Of a DNA stretch of 64,000 nt, positions 1-8,104 are shown in pieces. The position numbers and the translations under genes are program-made. The notes beneath the pieces were generated by a model. It did no database searches. It worked only from the letters and a program-made list of their open reading frames with translations, and was not told the origin of the DNA. Origin of the DNA: Pseudobutyrivibrio sp. (GTDB lineage Bacteria > Bacillota > Clostridia > Lachnospirales > Lachnospiraceae). Position 1 is the stretch's first letter, and every line of letters starts with the position of its first letter. The DNA is taken from assembly GCA_024697025.1 (NCBI GenBank), contig JAILGH010000092.1, forward strand, positions 1 through 64,000, in the 5' to 3' direction.

Positions 1-984
1 TCTTCTAACGGCTTTACCACACAACAGAACGAAGCTTTAAATGAGATTATCAATCAATATCTAACTAGCTCAACAATCTATTCTGATGTTACTCAAAATT
101 CAAAGGATATCAAAACCCTCAGCAATTTAATCGAATCAAAATATCAAGAAAACACCCAGTACATTAATGAATTAAAAACTCTTCTAGAAAATGAATTGGC
201 AAGTAACAGCGCCTTGGACGAAAGTAATAAAAAGGATTTGCAAAAAGCCATAGACGACTTGCGAATATATCTGGATAATCAAAATGCTGATTCTGTAGGC
301 AATCTCAATTCTATTATTAACGAGTTACGTCGAACCTATGAGAAATCCTTGGGAGCCCAGGAATATGTTCCTGGTGCCACCTATAAAAAGGGCGATTACG
401 TTATTTACAATGAGCACCTTTATGTTTCAAAGGCCGATGACAATTCATCTTCACCCGAAAATGGAGAAAAATGGGAGCTTACAAACTTAGAAACCATCTT
501 AAGCAATTTGGAAAAAACAATGCTTGAAGAGTTATCTTCTACTGAGGTAAAACTTGTGGAGTCTATTAACACTGTGAACCAAGATCTAAGCCAAAATCTC
601 GATTCTGTAAATAAGAATCTTTCTGACAGCATAGACTCCGTAAATTCAAATTTATCTAATAATATCGACTCCGTAAATGCGAATCTCACAGATAATATTA
701 ACGAAGTGAATACAAGTCTAACCGACAATATTAATGAGGTAAACCAAAATCTCTCAAATGACATTAATAACGTAAATACGAATTTGTCTAACAACATTGA
801 TTCTGTTACAAACAATCTAAATTCTGTTAACCAAACCCTAACAACCGAAGATGAGAACTTAAGACAGATGATTAACCAAATCAACGATAGAATCTCTGAC
901 AATAATTTGTATTTTGAATTCGGCTACGACACCAGAACTGGCAGCTACGGTTACTATGTCGGCAAGGAATTTAAGCCATGGTAA
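1..984 (+). CDS. Coiled-coil fibre-like surface protein, 5' truncated by the window
   Basis: The track starts this ORF at a TTG at 196, but the same frame is open back to base 1 with no ribosome site at that TTG, so the gene almost certainly begins outside the window. The visible 327 residues are hydrophilic. A central stretch (YVPGATYKKGDYVIYNEHLY, ending in EKWE) resembles the small CBM5/12-type carbohydrate-binding modules found in chitinases and fibre proteins. It is followed by about seven 11-residue repeats of the form SVNxNLSDNID, with hydrophobic positions at regular spacing, which suggests a hendecad coiled coil. The C-terminus (YYVGKEFKPW) carries no sorting motif or membrane segment. 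It lies 12 bp before the next secreted protein gene, so they are probably co-transcribed. A trimeric stalk or appendage component is an inference; function unknown. Confidence 0.75.
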   Translation, partial: SSNGFTTQQNEALNEIINQYLTSSTIYSDVTQNSKDIKTLSNLIESKYQENTQYINELKTLLENELASNSALDESNKKDLQKAIDDLRIYLDNQNADSVGNLNSIINELRRTYEKSLGAQEYVPGATYKKGDYVIYNEHLYVSKADDNSSSPENGEKWELTNLETILSNLEKTMLEELSSTEVKLVESINTVNQDLSQNLDSVNKNLSDSIDSVNSNLSNNIDSVNANLTDNINEVNTSLTDNINEVNQNLSNDINNVNTNLSNNIDSVTNNLNSVNQTLTTEDENLRQMINQINDRISDNNLYFEFGYDTRTGSYGYYVGKEFKPW

Positions 985-996
985 TTAGGAGGCAGT

Positions 997-3360
997 ATGA
1001 AAAAATATATTAAAAAATTATCCACCACGTTAATTTCGATTGTTGTGGTAATCTTTACTATTTCCACTAACACGATAGTTGCTAAAGCAGCAGACAATAC
1101 CTCTAACAGCCCCTCGACTGGCAATAGCCCAAACGCGGCCAAGGAGCTGTCCTTTCTTCCCTTCAGGGCCGATTACGTCAATTATATTTCACAAAATGCA
1201 TCTGCAAAAAGCGATATTGTTCAAAAGATTTGGTTGAAATTATTTTACGAAGAAACTCACTGGAACAAGGGCCAATCCTACTACACTGCCGGCAATGCCA
1301 AATGGTCAAATAAGTACTATGGAAATTACATTGGCGCAGATGGCAAAACCAGAAGTTCCAAAGGGGTTCAGACAACTTATAATCCCGCTTTCGATGGATT
1401 TTTATATTCCACGTTAACTGCTAATGAAGATTTCGTAATCAATTGGATTAATGAAAATCCTGATGTGTTCGCCAAGTACTGCAAAGATGCCAAATCCCAT
1501 CCATTTCTAGCTGATGCTATTATAAAAATCACTTCCTCTACCAATACTTCGCAGAACTATCTCGGAAGCGGAAAGGACTCAAAAAATAATTTATTTGAAT
1601 ACGGAAAGAATGTCACTGGCGCTAACAAGCATGGCGGCAAGGGGCCCGGCCCTAAATGGACTAATTCTGGGGCAAGGGAGTCATGGCACGATATCGATGT
1701 CCTTAGAATTCTAGGAAGCAAGTGGAGCAAGCTGAGTCAGACTCAAAAAAATTGGGTAATTACTTACCTGCCTTGGCTTGTTGATAATTACATTTCAAAT
1801 AAAAATAATGGTATAGCAAGCCCAAGCAATTCCAACGACCTTTATAAACTAATGGCTGAATCCGGATATGGTATGACCAAACCTCAAGTCAACCAGGAAT
1901 TTTTCAATTACTGCATTAGCAATGGCGATGCATTTGTGGGAAATCTAATTGTCAATGGTGCCACAACTTATGGTTGTAGCGGAACCCTCCGAACCAATGA
2001 CGTAAATACGAATTCTGATATGAATGCCATTTGGGCGGCGGACGCTGACTGTGATTATAATTCAGCATGGGCCGGGGGCTCTGGAAAAGGTCTTGGTGAT
2101 AATGATTATGACTGGCTTGCCTATCAGATTTGTTTTGGCACTAATTCTTTTTATTCTACATTAAGAAATCTTGTAGCAGGAAGCAGCGACACGAATCCAC
2201 TTATGCAGGATTGGCTAATGCGTTATTATGTGAAGCATCCCACCTCTGGTTCAGGTGAAATGGCAAATGCTGTTGCAAAAGCCGGCACCACCGAGGGAAT
2301 CACTCTTGGAAAATTCGTTGTTGGCAGCTGCGGAAGGCTTTCTACTACTGATGGAAAAGCCTGGGACTGCCAAGGACATATCGACAACTCGCCACTGATG
2401 ACTTACAACAAGCCACTCGGTGTCAAATCCGTTGTTCTTAGAGTTCATTCTGATTCTCCTCAATTCACCTATTCAAAATCTTTAGGTTATAAAATTTATG
2501 ACTCCGCCAATGGAAATGTCATTGCACAGGGAGGTGGCGTGGAGGTTGCAACAGTAGAAATCCCTGCTGCCTACATATGGTCTTCCACAATTGTAATTGA
2601 AGTTTCCGGAACGGTTTATCAGGGACACATTGGCCACAACAGTGGCGGCGGATGTTGGGGAACAACTAAGGGTGCTGAAGAAGTTGCCCGCGGAAACACC
2701 AACATCAGAATCCCCTATCATGCAATCACCGCTGATTACACTTATACAGATTTTGATCACTGCACAAAGCACGGCCACAACTTTACAGTATCTGGCTACA
2801 ATTGGGCTTCAGATTACTCAAAATGTACAGCCACAATCACCTGTCCTAACTGCGGCAAATCATATCAGGTTACCGATTCAAATATCGTAGTAAACAACTA
2901 TTCTGACAAAATCACCTACACCGCAAATTTCCCTCACACTTCTGAGGTTGCTCCTAAGACAGCCACCACCTTAAAGGGCTCCAAAACCAAAACGTATACA
3001 ACTTATAATTTGGATGGCAAACCACAGGGTACCGGTAAGGGAACATGTTCACTCCCAAACAGTAAAATTGGCATTGGTGCTAAAAAAATGACGGTCTCGG
3101 TTACTGCCAGCGAAGCCACTATTAAGGTTATGAACAAATATGGCCAGGAGATTTCTAGCCGGACGCTTTCAACAGGTGCACCAACATCTGAGGAATTAAT
3201 CGCTATATTTGATTTTTCCGGATTATCAGATGAAAAATGTGATGGCATGTATGTAATCGTAAATATGAGCGCCACCGTCCGCTACTATTCGCGAATTGGA
3301 TATTATCTTGGCACAAGGGATGGTAACTACAGCTTAAACCGCATCGTAATTGAATACTAA
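997..3360 (+). CDS. Large secreted protein of unknown function
   Basis: 787 residues starting at an ATG preceded by TTAGGAGG. A Lys-rich N-terminus and hydrophobic stretch ending near VAKAAD form a clear Sec signal peptide. I do not recognise a family for the body. Around residues 585-630 there is a Cys/His module (CTKHGHNF, then SKCTATITCPNCGKS) similar to the small W-x-D-x-S-x-x-T-A-x-x-x-C units common in Firmicute surface proteins; CPNC could bind zinc. The rest is rich in Gly, Ser, Asn and aromatic residues, as expected for beta-rich extracellular proteins. No LPXTG or SLH motif is visible. Its position between a fibre-like protein and another secreted protein suggests one extracellular assembly, but this is inference. 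Confidence 0.8.
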   Translation: MKKYIKKLSTTLISIVVVIFTISTNTIVAKAADNTSNSPSTGNSPNAAKELSFLPFRADYVNYISQNASAKSDIVQKIWLKLFYEETHWNKGQSYYTAGNAKWSNKYYGNYIGADGKTRSSKGVQTTYNPAFDGFLYSTLTANEDFVINWINENPDVFAKYCKDAKSHPFLADAIIKITSSTNTSQNYLGSGKDSKNNLFEYGKNVTGANKHGGKGPGPKWTNSGARESWHDIDVLRILGSKWSKLSQTQKNWVITYLPWLVDNYISNKNNGIASPSNSNDLYKLMAESGYGMTKPQVNQEFFNYCISNGDAFVGNLIVNGATTYGCSGTLRTNDVNTNSDMNAIWAADADCDYNSAWAGGSGKGLGDNDYDWLAYQICFGTNSFYSTLRNLVAGSSDTNPLMQDWLMRYYVKHPTSGSGEMANAVAKAGTTEGITLGKFVVGSCGRLSTTDGKAWDCQGHIDNSPLMTYNKPLGVKSVVLRVHSDSPQFTYSKSLGYKIYDSANGNVIAQGGGVEVATVEIPAAYIWSSTIVIEVSGTVYQGHIGHNSGGGCWGTTKGAEEVARGNTNIRIPYHAITADYTYTDFDHCTKHGHNFTVSGYNWASDYSKCTATITCPNCGKSYQVTDSNIVVNNYSDKITYTANFPHTSEVAPKTATTLKGSKTKTYTTYNLDGKPQGTGKGTCSLPNSKIGIGAKKMTVSVTASEATIKVMNKYGQEISSRTLSTGAPTSEELIAIFDFSGLSDEKCDGMYVIVNMSATVRYYSRIGYYLGTRDGNYSLNRIVIEY

Positions 3361-3375
3361 AAGGAGGATAAAACT

Positions 3376-4248
3376 TTGAAGAAAAGAATTATTATATCTA
3401 TCATTGCCGCAAGCTTATGCGCATTTAATATAAATTCTGTTTGCCTAGCAAAAGAACCTAATGAAGAGACTGAAGAAACTCATGCAGAAATAGATTCAAA
3501 GATAACCAATGAATTTTTAGAATTTGAAACTGAAAAAATTGTTTCAAATGATGAAAGTTTATCTGGTGAAACAAGGCAGTTAGAAAAAGAAGTTGTAATT
3601 AAAAATAAAGAATACTTCTACGACATCAATATAACTTATTCAAAAGAAGTGTATGAAAATCCTATCACCATGACAGGAGTTACTTCAGTGAATTTGGATT
3701 GTTCTTTTGAAATTCCAGAACATGGCCAACTAGATGAAAAACTAATTTCAGATGATTCTGATGTAACCAAAATCATTGATGCAATAGACTTTCCTGAGAC
3801 TTTGCAAAACGGTTATAACATCATCGCCTCAATTAATTTAGATGGCCAAGTTTCCATTGAATCCATTAAAGAAACTAACGCAATCGAGAAAGAGACTGAA
3901 GTAGTAATCTATGAAGAAGTTGAGGAAGATGATGAGGAAGAAATTGAAGATGAAGACTTAGCGGAGGATAATGCTGAAAATCAAATCATCGAAGACGAAA
4001 ATTTCACGTTGGGTGATGCCTCTGAAGTTCAAGACGTTGAAAGCATCGCTACCAAGGACGATACATTCTCTACCGATAAAGAATATAATAGTTCTGAAGA
4101 GTTGTCTGAAGATAAATATAAAACAAATGAAAAAAATAAAGCAGAAATCGCTGTAAACAGTGATTCTGATTCTCTCAACTCAAAAAACAAATCGGAAGAA
4201 ACTTTAGATATTAAATCTGAGAATCCTTCCGAAGAAAATATCGATTAG
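3376..4248 (+). CDS. Acidic secreted protein of unknown function
   Basis: 290 residues from a TTG start that is well supported by AAGGAGG 8 bp upstream. The N-terminus (MKKRIIISIIAASLCAFNIN) is a signal peptide with probable cleavage after CLA; the Cys could suggest a lipoprotein but there is no convincing lipobox. Residues about 35-175 look folded (NITYSKEVYENPITMTGV), while the C-terminal half is an extremely Glu/Asp/Ser-rich, probably disordered tail without aromatic residues. It follows the 787-aa gene by 15 bp and ends just before a strong terminator, making it the last gene of the left-edge operon. No family recognised. Confidence 0.75.
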   Translation: MKKRIIISIIAASLCAFNINSVCLAKEPNEETEETHAEIDSKITNEFLEFETEKIVSNDESLSGETRQLEKEVVIKNKEYFYDINITYSKEVYENPITMTGVTSVNLDCSFEIPEHGQLDEKLISDDSDVTKIIDAIDFPETLQNGYNIIASINLDGQVSIESIKETNAIEKETEVVIYEEVEEDDEEEIEDEDLAEDNAENQIIEDENFTLGDASEVQDVESIATKDDTFSTDKEYNSSEELSEDKYKTNEKNKAEIAVNSDSDSLNSKNKSEETLDIKSENPSEENID

Positions 4249-4270
4249 AATAGCATTGTGAATTAAACGA

Positions 4271-4304
4271 AAAAACTCAGAACCAATCCGGTTCTGAGTT
4301 TTTT
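4271..4304. terminator. Bidirectional intrinsic terminator between convergent genes
   Basis: Perfect 9-bp stem CTCAGAACC / GGTTCTGAG with a 5-nt loop, flanked by A5 on the left and T6 on the right, so it can end transcription from both sides. It lies directly between the secreted-protein operon and the stop codon of the HAD gene. Confidence 0.9.
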
Positions 4305-5102
4305 CTAAATCAAATTAAAATGCTTCAGCGCATTATAAATACCATCATCATCAAAGGCTGTAGTAACATAGTCTGCGGCAGCCTTAGCATTGTCGGTGCC
4401 ATTGCCCATTGCAATACCCACAGCTGCAGCCTCAAGCATATCCAAATCATTTTCGCTGTCGCCAAGGGCAAAGGTATTCTTTGGATCGATGCCGATTAGC
4501 TCGCAGGCCTTAAGCATTCCTGTGGCCTTGTTGTGACCTACTGGAACAAGCTCGCAAACACCCTCATTGTGAGTAATGATTTCGTAATCATCGGACAAAC
4601 GCTCAAAACACTCGATTCGTTTATCGGCCTCAACATCTGTAGCACAAGACATCTTGTTGATTACCCAATTGCCATAGTAATCGCCTCCGATTGTAACCAA
4701 GTCCTTTCCTATATCACGTCTAATGATATTTCCAAACATGTCATCCAACCCAAACTCGCTTTCATCTAAATACATGTGCTTTGGCCCCTCGAGAATAGGT
4801 CTAAATCCGTAGCTTCGAATAAGCTCGATTGTATCCTTTGCAAAAGCCTTATCAATAAGCTTTTCATACAAAATCTTGCCGTCTATCTCAATGTGGCATC
4901 CACAGGAGCAAACTATCCCGTCGAAGCCCATACCTAATAAATTCGGATCCTGAATAAACGCTCTAGCGCGCCCGCTGCAAATAAAAGCCATATGGCCATT
5001 TTCTCTAAGCTTTTTAATAGCAAGCTTGGTGCTTTCTGGAATATACTTATCGTAATTCCAAAGTGTTCCGTCGATGTCAAAAAAAACTGCTGCCTTTTTC
5101 AT
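4305..5102 (-). CDS. Cof-type HAD-IIB family hydrolase (sugar-phosphate-phosphatase-like)
   Basis: The ORF track start (5174) overlaps the upstream gene. The ATG at 5102 gives the canonical beginning MKKAAVFFDIDGTLW and has GGAGA upstream, so I prefer it (265 aa, normal for the family). Catalytic motif I is DIDGT (D9, D11) and motif IV is GDSENDLDML, followed by the family's IAMGNG. Cof-type HADs dephosphorylate sugar phosphates, nucleotides or cofactors in the cytoplasm; the substrate cannot be read from sequence. It is the last gene of the DUF4422-GT2-GT2 operon (34 bp after the preceding GT). Confidence 0.9.
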   Translation of the reverse strand: MKKAAVFFDIDGTLWNYDKYIPESTKLAIKKLRENGHMAFICSGRARAFIQDPNLLGMGFDGIVCSCGCHIEIDGKILYEKLIDKAFAKDTIELIRSYGFRPILEGPKHMYLDESEFGLDDMFGNIIRRDIGKDLVTIGGDYYGNWVINKMSCATDVEADKRIECFERLSDDYEIITHNEGVCELVPVGHNKATGMLKACELIGIDPKNTFALGDSENDLDMLEAAAVGIAMGNGTDNAKAAADYVTTAFDDDGIYNALKHFNLI

Positions 5103-5136
5103 TAAAAATATATCTCCAAAATCTAAAACTTCTTGT

Positions 5137-6075
5137 CTAAACCCAAAGGCGCATCCAAAGATTGTGATGTGCACGGGTAAAATTATTTTCTCTGTAAAAT
5201 CTCATTCTAGATAGCTTAGGCTTGGACCCTATGTGAATAAAATTGGTTAAAGTCACAAGCTTGTCCTCTGGAATATCTTTCAATCTTACAACCTCTCTGG
5301 CAAAAAGTCTAGCCTCGTTAATAAAGGCTTTCTTCTTGGCAAAAAATCCAGCTGTTGTTTCATGAAGATTTCGATTTACCTTTTCTGCAATAGTCTCAGT
5401 CTGGGCTCCCATTGTGTTGGAACCAGTCTGGCGATAATAAACCAATGGCTCATCTATACAGCCCACCTTTCCAAAGATAGCCGCAAGCTCAAGTAGCCAT
5501 GAATCATGCATAGGCACATTTTCCCACTGTATGCTATCGCAAGAAAGAGCCAAATCTCTAAGAGCCCTATCAAAACACATAGTAGTCCCTGCTGCAGGAT
5601 TATCAATCAAAATCTGAGTATAAGCTATGTTTCCAGGGTCTCTGCCAATATATCGTATAAACGAATCAGACAGAGTATTCATCTCTGCGTCAACCACATA
5701 CATATCTGTAAAAATTGCAGTTGGCTCCTTGCCGCCCTCCTTCAACTCTCTAAGGGCATCCAAGCTCTTTTGAATCTTGTCCTCAAGCCAAACATCGTCC
5801 TGGTCACACAAGAAATAATAGTCCGCTTCAATTTCCGAGAGAAGATAAATAAAATTGGCCTTTGGTCCTCCGCATGGATTGCCATATATTATCTCTACAC
5901 GCTCTGGATATTTATCGTGATACTCTTGCAAAATCTCTATTGTATTGTCTGTTGAGCCATCGTCATGGACCACAAGTCTAAAGTCCTGATTAGTCTGATT
6001 AAACAAACTATCAAGCTGCTGCTTTAGATACTTATCCCCATTATACGTGGCAAGCAAAATTACAACATTCTCCAT
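5137..6075 (-). CDS. GT2 family glycosyltransferase (rhamnosyltransferase-like)
   Basis: 312 residues with a GT-A fold signature: LLATYNGDKYLKQQLDSL at the N-terminus, nucleotide-binding HDDGSTDNT near residue 40 and a metal-binding DQDDVW near residue 91. This CDQDDVW form is typical of the RfbF/rhamnosyltransferase branch of GT2, enzymes that add sugars from dTDP- or UDP-donors to lipid-linked polysaccharide precursors at the inner face of the membrane. No membrane segment is evident. It sits 14 bp after another GT2 gene in the same operon. Donor and acceptor are unknown. Confidence 0.9.
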   Translation of the reverse strand: MENVVILLATYNGDKYLKQQLDSLFNQTNQDFRLVVHDDGSTDNTIEILQEYHDKYPERVEIIYGNPCGGPKANFIYLLSEIEADYYFLCDQDDVWLEDKIQKSLDALRELKEGGKEPTAIFTDMYVVDAEMNTLSDSFIRYIGRDPGNIAYTQILIDNPAAGTTMCFDRALRDLALSCDSIQWENVPMHDSWLLELAAIFGKVGCIDEPLVYYRQTGSNTMGAQTETIAEKVNRNLHETTAGFFAKKKAFINEARLFAREVVRLKDIPEDKLVTLTNFIHIGSKPKLSRMRFYRENNFTRAHHNLWMRLWV

Positions 6076-6089
6076 AATAATTCTCCCAA

Positions 6090-6974
6090 TTATCTGTTGA
6101 AACCGTAACCTGTGTCGGTTATTTTTTTGAATTTTAAATTTGCCATGAATAAGTTAAGATTGGCCAACGAGGCAGTGATTTTTCCAAACAAGCCACTTTC
6201 TCTAAATTGCGCCTTGTAAGTAATCATCTCGTGTAGCAAAAATAAGTTTTCTTGGCTGAAATAATCGCAGTCATTTAACAAATCCAAGAAATCGTAAATC
6301 GAAGCATCGGTAGCTTTGGTGTCTGCTGACAAATTGTCCCCAGTATATTTGTGGGTGTACTCCGCTTCCTCGCAAACATAAGCCTTAGCCTTTGAAGCCA
6401 TCATAAGAAGCCAAAGATAATAATCATCAGCTCCGTTTACTCGCACAAGATTCTCTTTCCAAAAATCAGGAATCGCCCCCCGCTTAATAAGGCACTGGCC
6501 AGGTGAAATTATCTGAATACCTACCTTTAAATATGTAGGCAAATCCCAAACTAGCCCCAAATGAGCCTTGGTGCGATACCATTTAAGGAATGAACCATCC
6601 TTCTGCTGCAAATTCGCATTTGCGATAATAATGTCTACTGATTTCTCTTCTAATAATCTGCCAAGCTTAACTAAGGTATCTCCATTAATCAAATCATCCT
6701 GGTCCAAAAACATAACGTAATCACCAGTGGACTGATTTAGGCCAAACACGCGACTGTAATGGATTCCTTTGTTTTCCTCGTTGGTAAAAACCTTTATAAA
6801 TTGTCCTTCATTTGTAGGTGCTTCAAGCTTTTTCCATGGACTGTCGTTTACAAGAACAACCTCCAACTCGTGACCCTGCTCCTTAAGTGAAACACGGTTA
6901 GACTCCATGCACTTTACATAGTCGGACATGTATTTATCTCCTTCGTAAAAAGGAGTAATTACTGAAATTTTCAT
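6090..6974 (-). CDS. GT2 family glycosyltransferase
   Basis: 294 residues. MKISVITPFYEGDKYM starts the GT-A domain, VLVNDSPW occupies the nucleotide-binding position and FLDQDDLI (around residue 90) is the metal-binding motif. The C-terminal third is helical and ends without a membrane anchor. The family transfers a sugar from a nucleotide donor to a growing glycan in the cytoplasm. It is placed 8 bp after the DUF4422 gene and 14 bp before another GT2 gene, so the three are probably consecutive enzymes for one side chain or repeat unit. Confidence 0.9.
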   Translation of the reverse strand: MKISVITPFYEGDKYMSDYVKCMESNRVSLKEQGHELEVVLVNDSPWKKLEAPTNEGQFIKVFTNEENKGIHYSRVFGLNQSTGDYVMFLDQDDLINGDTLVKLGRLLEEKSVDIIIANANLQQKDGSFLKWYRTKAHLGLVWDLPTYLKVGIQIISPGQCLIKRGAIPDFWKENLVRVNGADDYYLWLLMMASKAKAYVCEEAEYTHKYTGDNLSADTKATDASIYDFLDLLNDCDYFSQENLFLLHEMITYKAQFRESGLFGKITASLANLNLFMANLKFKKITDTGYGFNR

Positions 6975-6982
6975 AACATTAC

Positions 6983-7831
6983 CTACATGCTTTTCGAATA
7001 TTTTTTACCCATAAATTTGGCCTGCAAAAATCCAATAATCTTCTTGGGCCAATTGATAGGTTCCATATCAATCACGGTGCACTCTGCAATTGACATGCCC
7101 TCTGCCTGCATTTTTTCAACCCAGACATTAAATAATATTTCGCTGACTCTTCCAAATAATCTAGCAGAAAATGCATCCAACTGAGACACATCAATCTGCT
7201 CTTCTAATTTTTCTAAAATATCAAATATCCAGGTGCAATACTTGTCTAGATATTTCTTTGGTATAATAGCCATATTAAACATGTATCCCCAGGTGCGTGT
7301 ATATACCTGATTTAAAAATGGTATGTACTCAGGGTAATCCTTGGCGATAATAGCCTTTGCCAAATCAAGATGAGTTGCATCCAATGTATGGCTATAGTGG
7401 GAATACAATGTCTCTATAAAATATCTGCGTTTTTTAGGGACTACAATATCCGCTCTCTTAAGAAGGGCTGTAGCCTCATCATAAGTAAGCACTGAGGCAA
7501 ATGCATCATGGCGCTTTCTGTATGCTCTGGATTTCATAGAAAAATATCTGCGGTAATGCACTAGCCCGATAGCATCGGCCTTTATATTTTTCCATCCAAA
7601 GTACAAGCCTGTCAGCTCGCAATAATATGGATTTTTCTTGGAAATATTGTCGCCATCATCATCTCTAACAATGGCTCCAGTTTCCTGATGTTTGTGGGGA
7701 AGCTTTGCTCCCAAACATTCCTTTACTCTTATCCCCTTTTTGCCATAAGCTCCTACCTGGAGAGGAAGATACATATCCTCAGAAGGTACCTGATATGGCT
7801 TGTGGCAAGCAATCAAAATTTTAATGTCCAA
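6983..7831 (-). CDS. DUF4422 family glycosyltransferase
   Basis: 282 residues from a TTG start supported by AGGAG 6 bp upstream. The protein has the hallmarks of the DUF4422 family of capsule-locus glycosyltransferases: ILIACHKPYQVP at the start, GDNIS, YCELTGLYFGWKN and IGLVHYRRYF near residue 90. These enzymes are found in polysaccharide clusters and are thought to transfer hexoses such as galactose, though few are characterised. It is the first gene of a four-gene operon. The only clear promoter upstream is the one before the 44-aa gene, so expression may depend on read-through of the hairpin at 7857-7879. Confidence 0.88.
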   Translation of the reverse strand: MDIKILIACHKPYQVPSEDMYLPLQVGAYGKKGIRVKECLGAKLPHKHQETGAIVRDDDGDNISKKNPYYCELTGLYFGWKNIKADAIGLVHYRRYFSMKSRAYRKRHDAFASVLTYDEATALLKRADIVVPKKRRYFIETLYSHYSHTLDATHLDLAKAIIAKDYPEYIPFLNQVYTRTWGYMFNMAIIPKKYLDKYCTWIFDILEKLEEQIDVSQLDAFSARLFGRVSEILFNVWVEKMQAEGMSIAECTVIDMEPINWPKKIIGFLQAKFMGKKYSKSM

Positions 7832-7844
7832 ATTTTTCTCCTGT

Positions 7845-7880
7845 TAAGAAAATACTAGAGCGCCCGTGATAGGCGCTCTA
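7845..7880 (-). terminator. Hairpin after the 44-aa gene: terminator or attenuator
   Basis: Perfect 8-bp stem AGAGCGCC / GGCGCTCT with a 7-nt loop, followed on the minus strand by the imperfect U tract AGTATTTTCTT. It separates the small membrane protein gene from the DUF4422 operon. The weak U tract would allow partial read-through. Confidence 0.7.
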
Positions 7881-7902
7881 AAAAATTAGTCTTCAATGAT
7901 TA

Positions 7903-8037
7903 TTACTCTTCGGCATCTTCCTCATCGGCAATTGCTGCCGCGGCACCCGAGACTGCCGATACTACTGCAATAACTGCAACGATAACCACTAATAAAATTA
8001 ATGCAAAAAAGAAAATCAAAAACCCTGATCCTACCAT
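7903..8037 (-). CDS. 44-residue single-span membrane protein (missed by the ORF track)
   Basis: The minus strand has ATG at 8037 with an excellent AGGGAGG site 6 bp upstream, 44 codons and a TAA. The product starts MVGSGFLIFFFALILLVV, continues through an Ala/Val-rich hydrophobic stretch to about residue 36 and ends in the acidic tail ADEEDAEE. This indicates one membrane span with an acidic end. Its own promoter (TTGCTT-17-TATAAT, 8067-8095) and a hairpin after the stop make it a complete transcription unit. The track's 60-aa ORF here (7922-8104) is a different frame without a ribosome site. Function unknown; a small regulator or subunit of membrane glycan machinery is possible but speculative. 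Confidence 0.8.
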   Translation of the reverse strand: MVGSGFLIFFFALILLVVIVAVIAVVSAVSGAAAAIADEEDAEE

Positions 8038-8066
8038 TCTTAACCTCCCTAACTAAACCTACGCCC

Positions 8067-8095
8067 ATTATACCCTTTGAACTCTCCAAAAGCAA
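8067..8095 (-). promoter_or_regulatory. Promoter of the 44-aa membrane protein gene
   Basis: Minus-strand TTGCTT, 17-bp spacer, perfect TATAAT, about 30 bp before the start codon. It lies in the gap after the GT2 gene ending at 8105. Confidence 0.75.
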
Positions 8096-8104
8096 ATTGA
8101 GCAA

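Noticed and set aside
420-902. 160-aa minus-strand ORF opposite the coiled-coil repeats
   Set aside because: Repetitive antisense shadow of the 11-residue repeats; no ribosome site.
7922-8104. 60-aa minus-strand ORF from the track
   Set aside because: Different frame from the 44-codon gene, no ribosome site of its own, and a Cys/Gly-rich sequence typical of out-of-frame translation.
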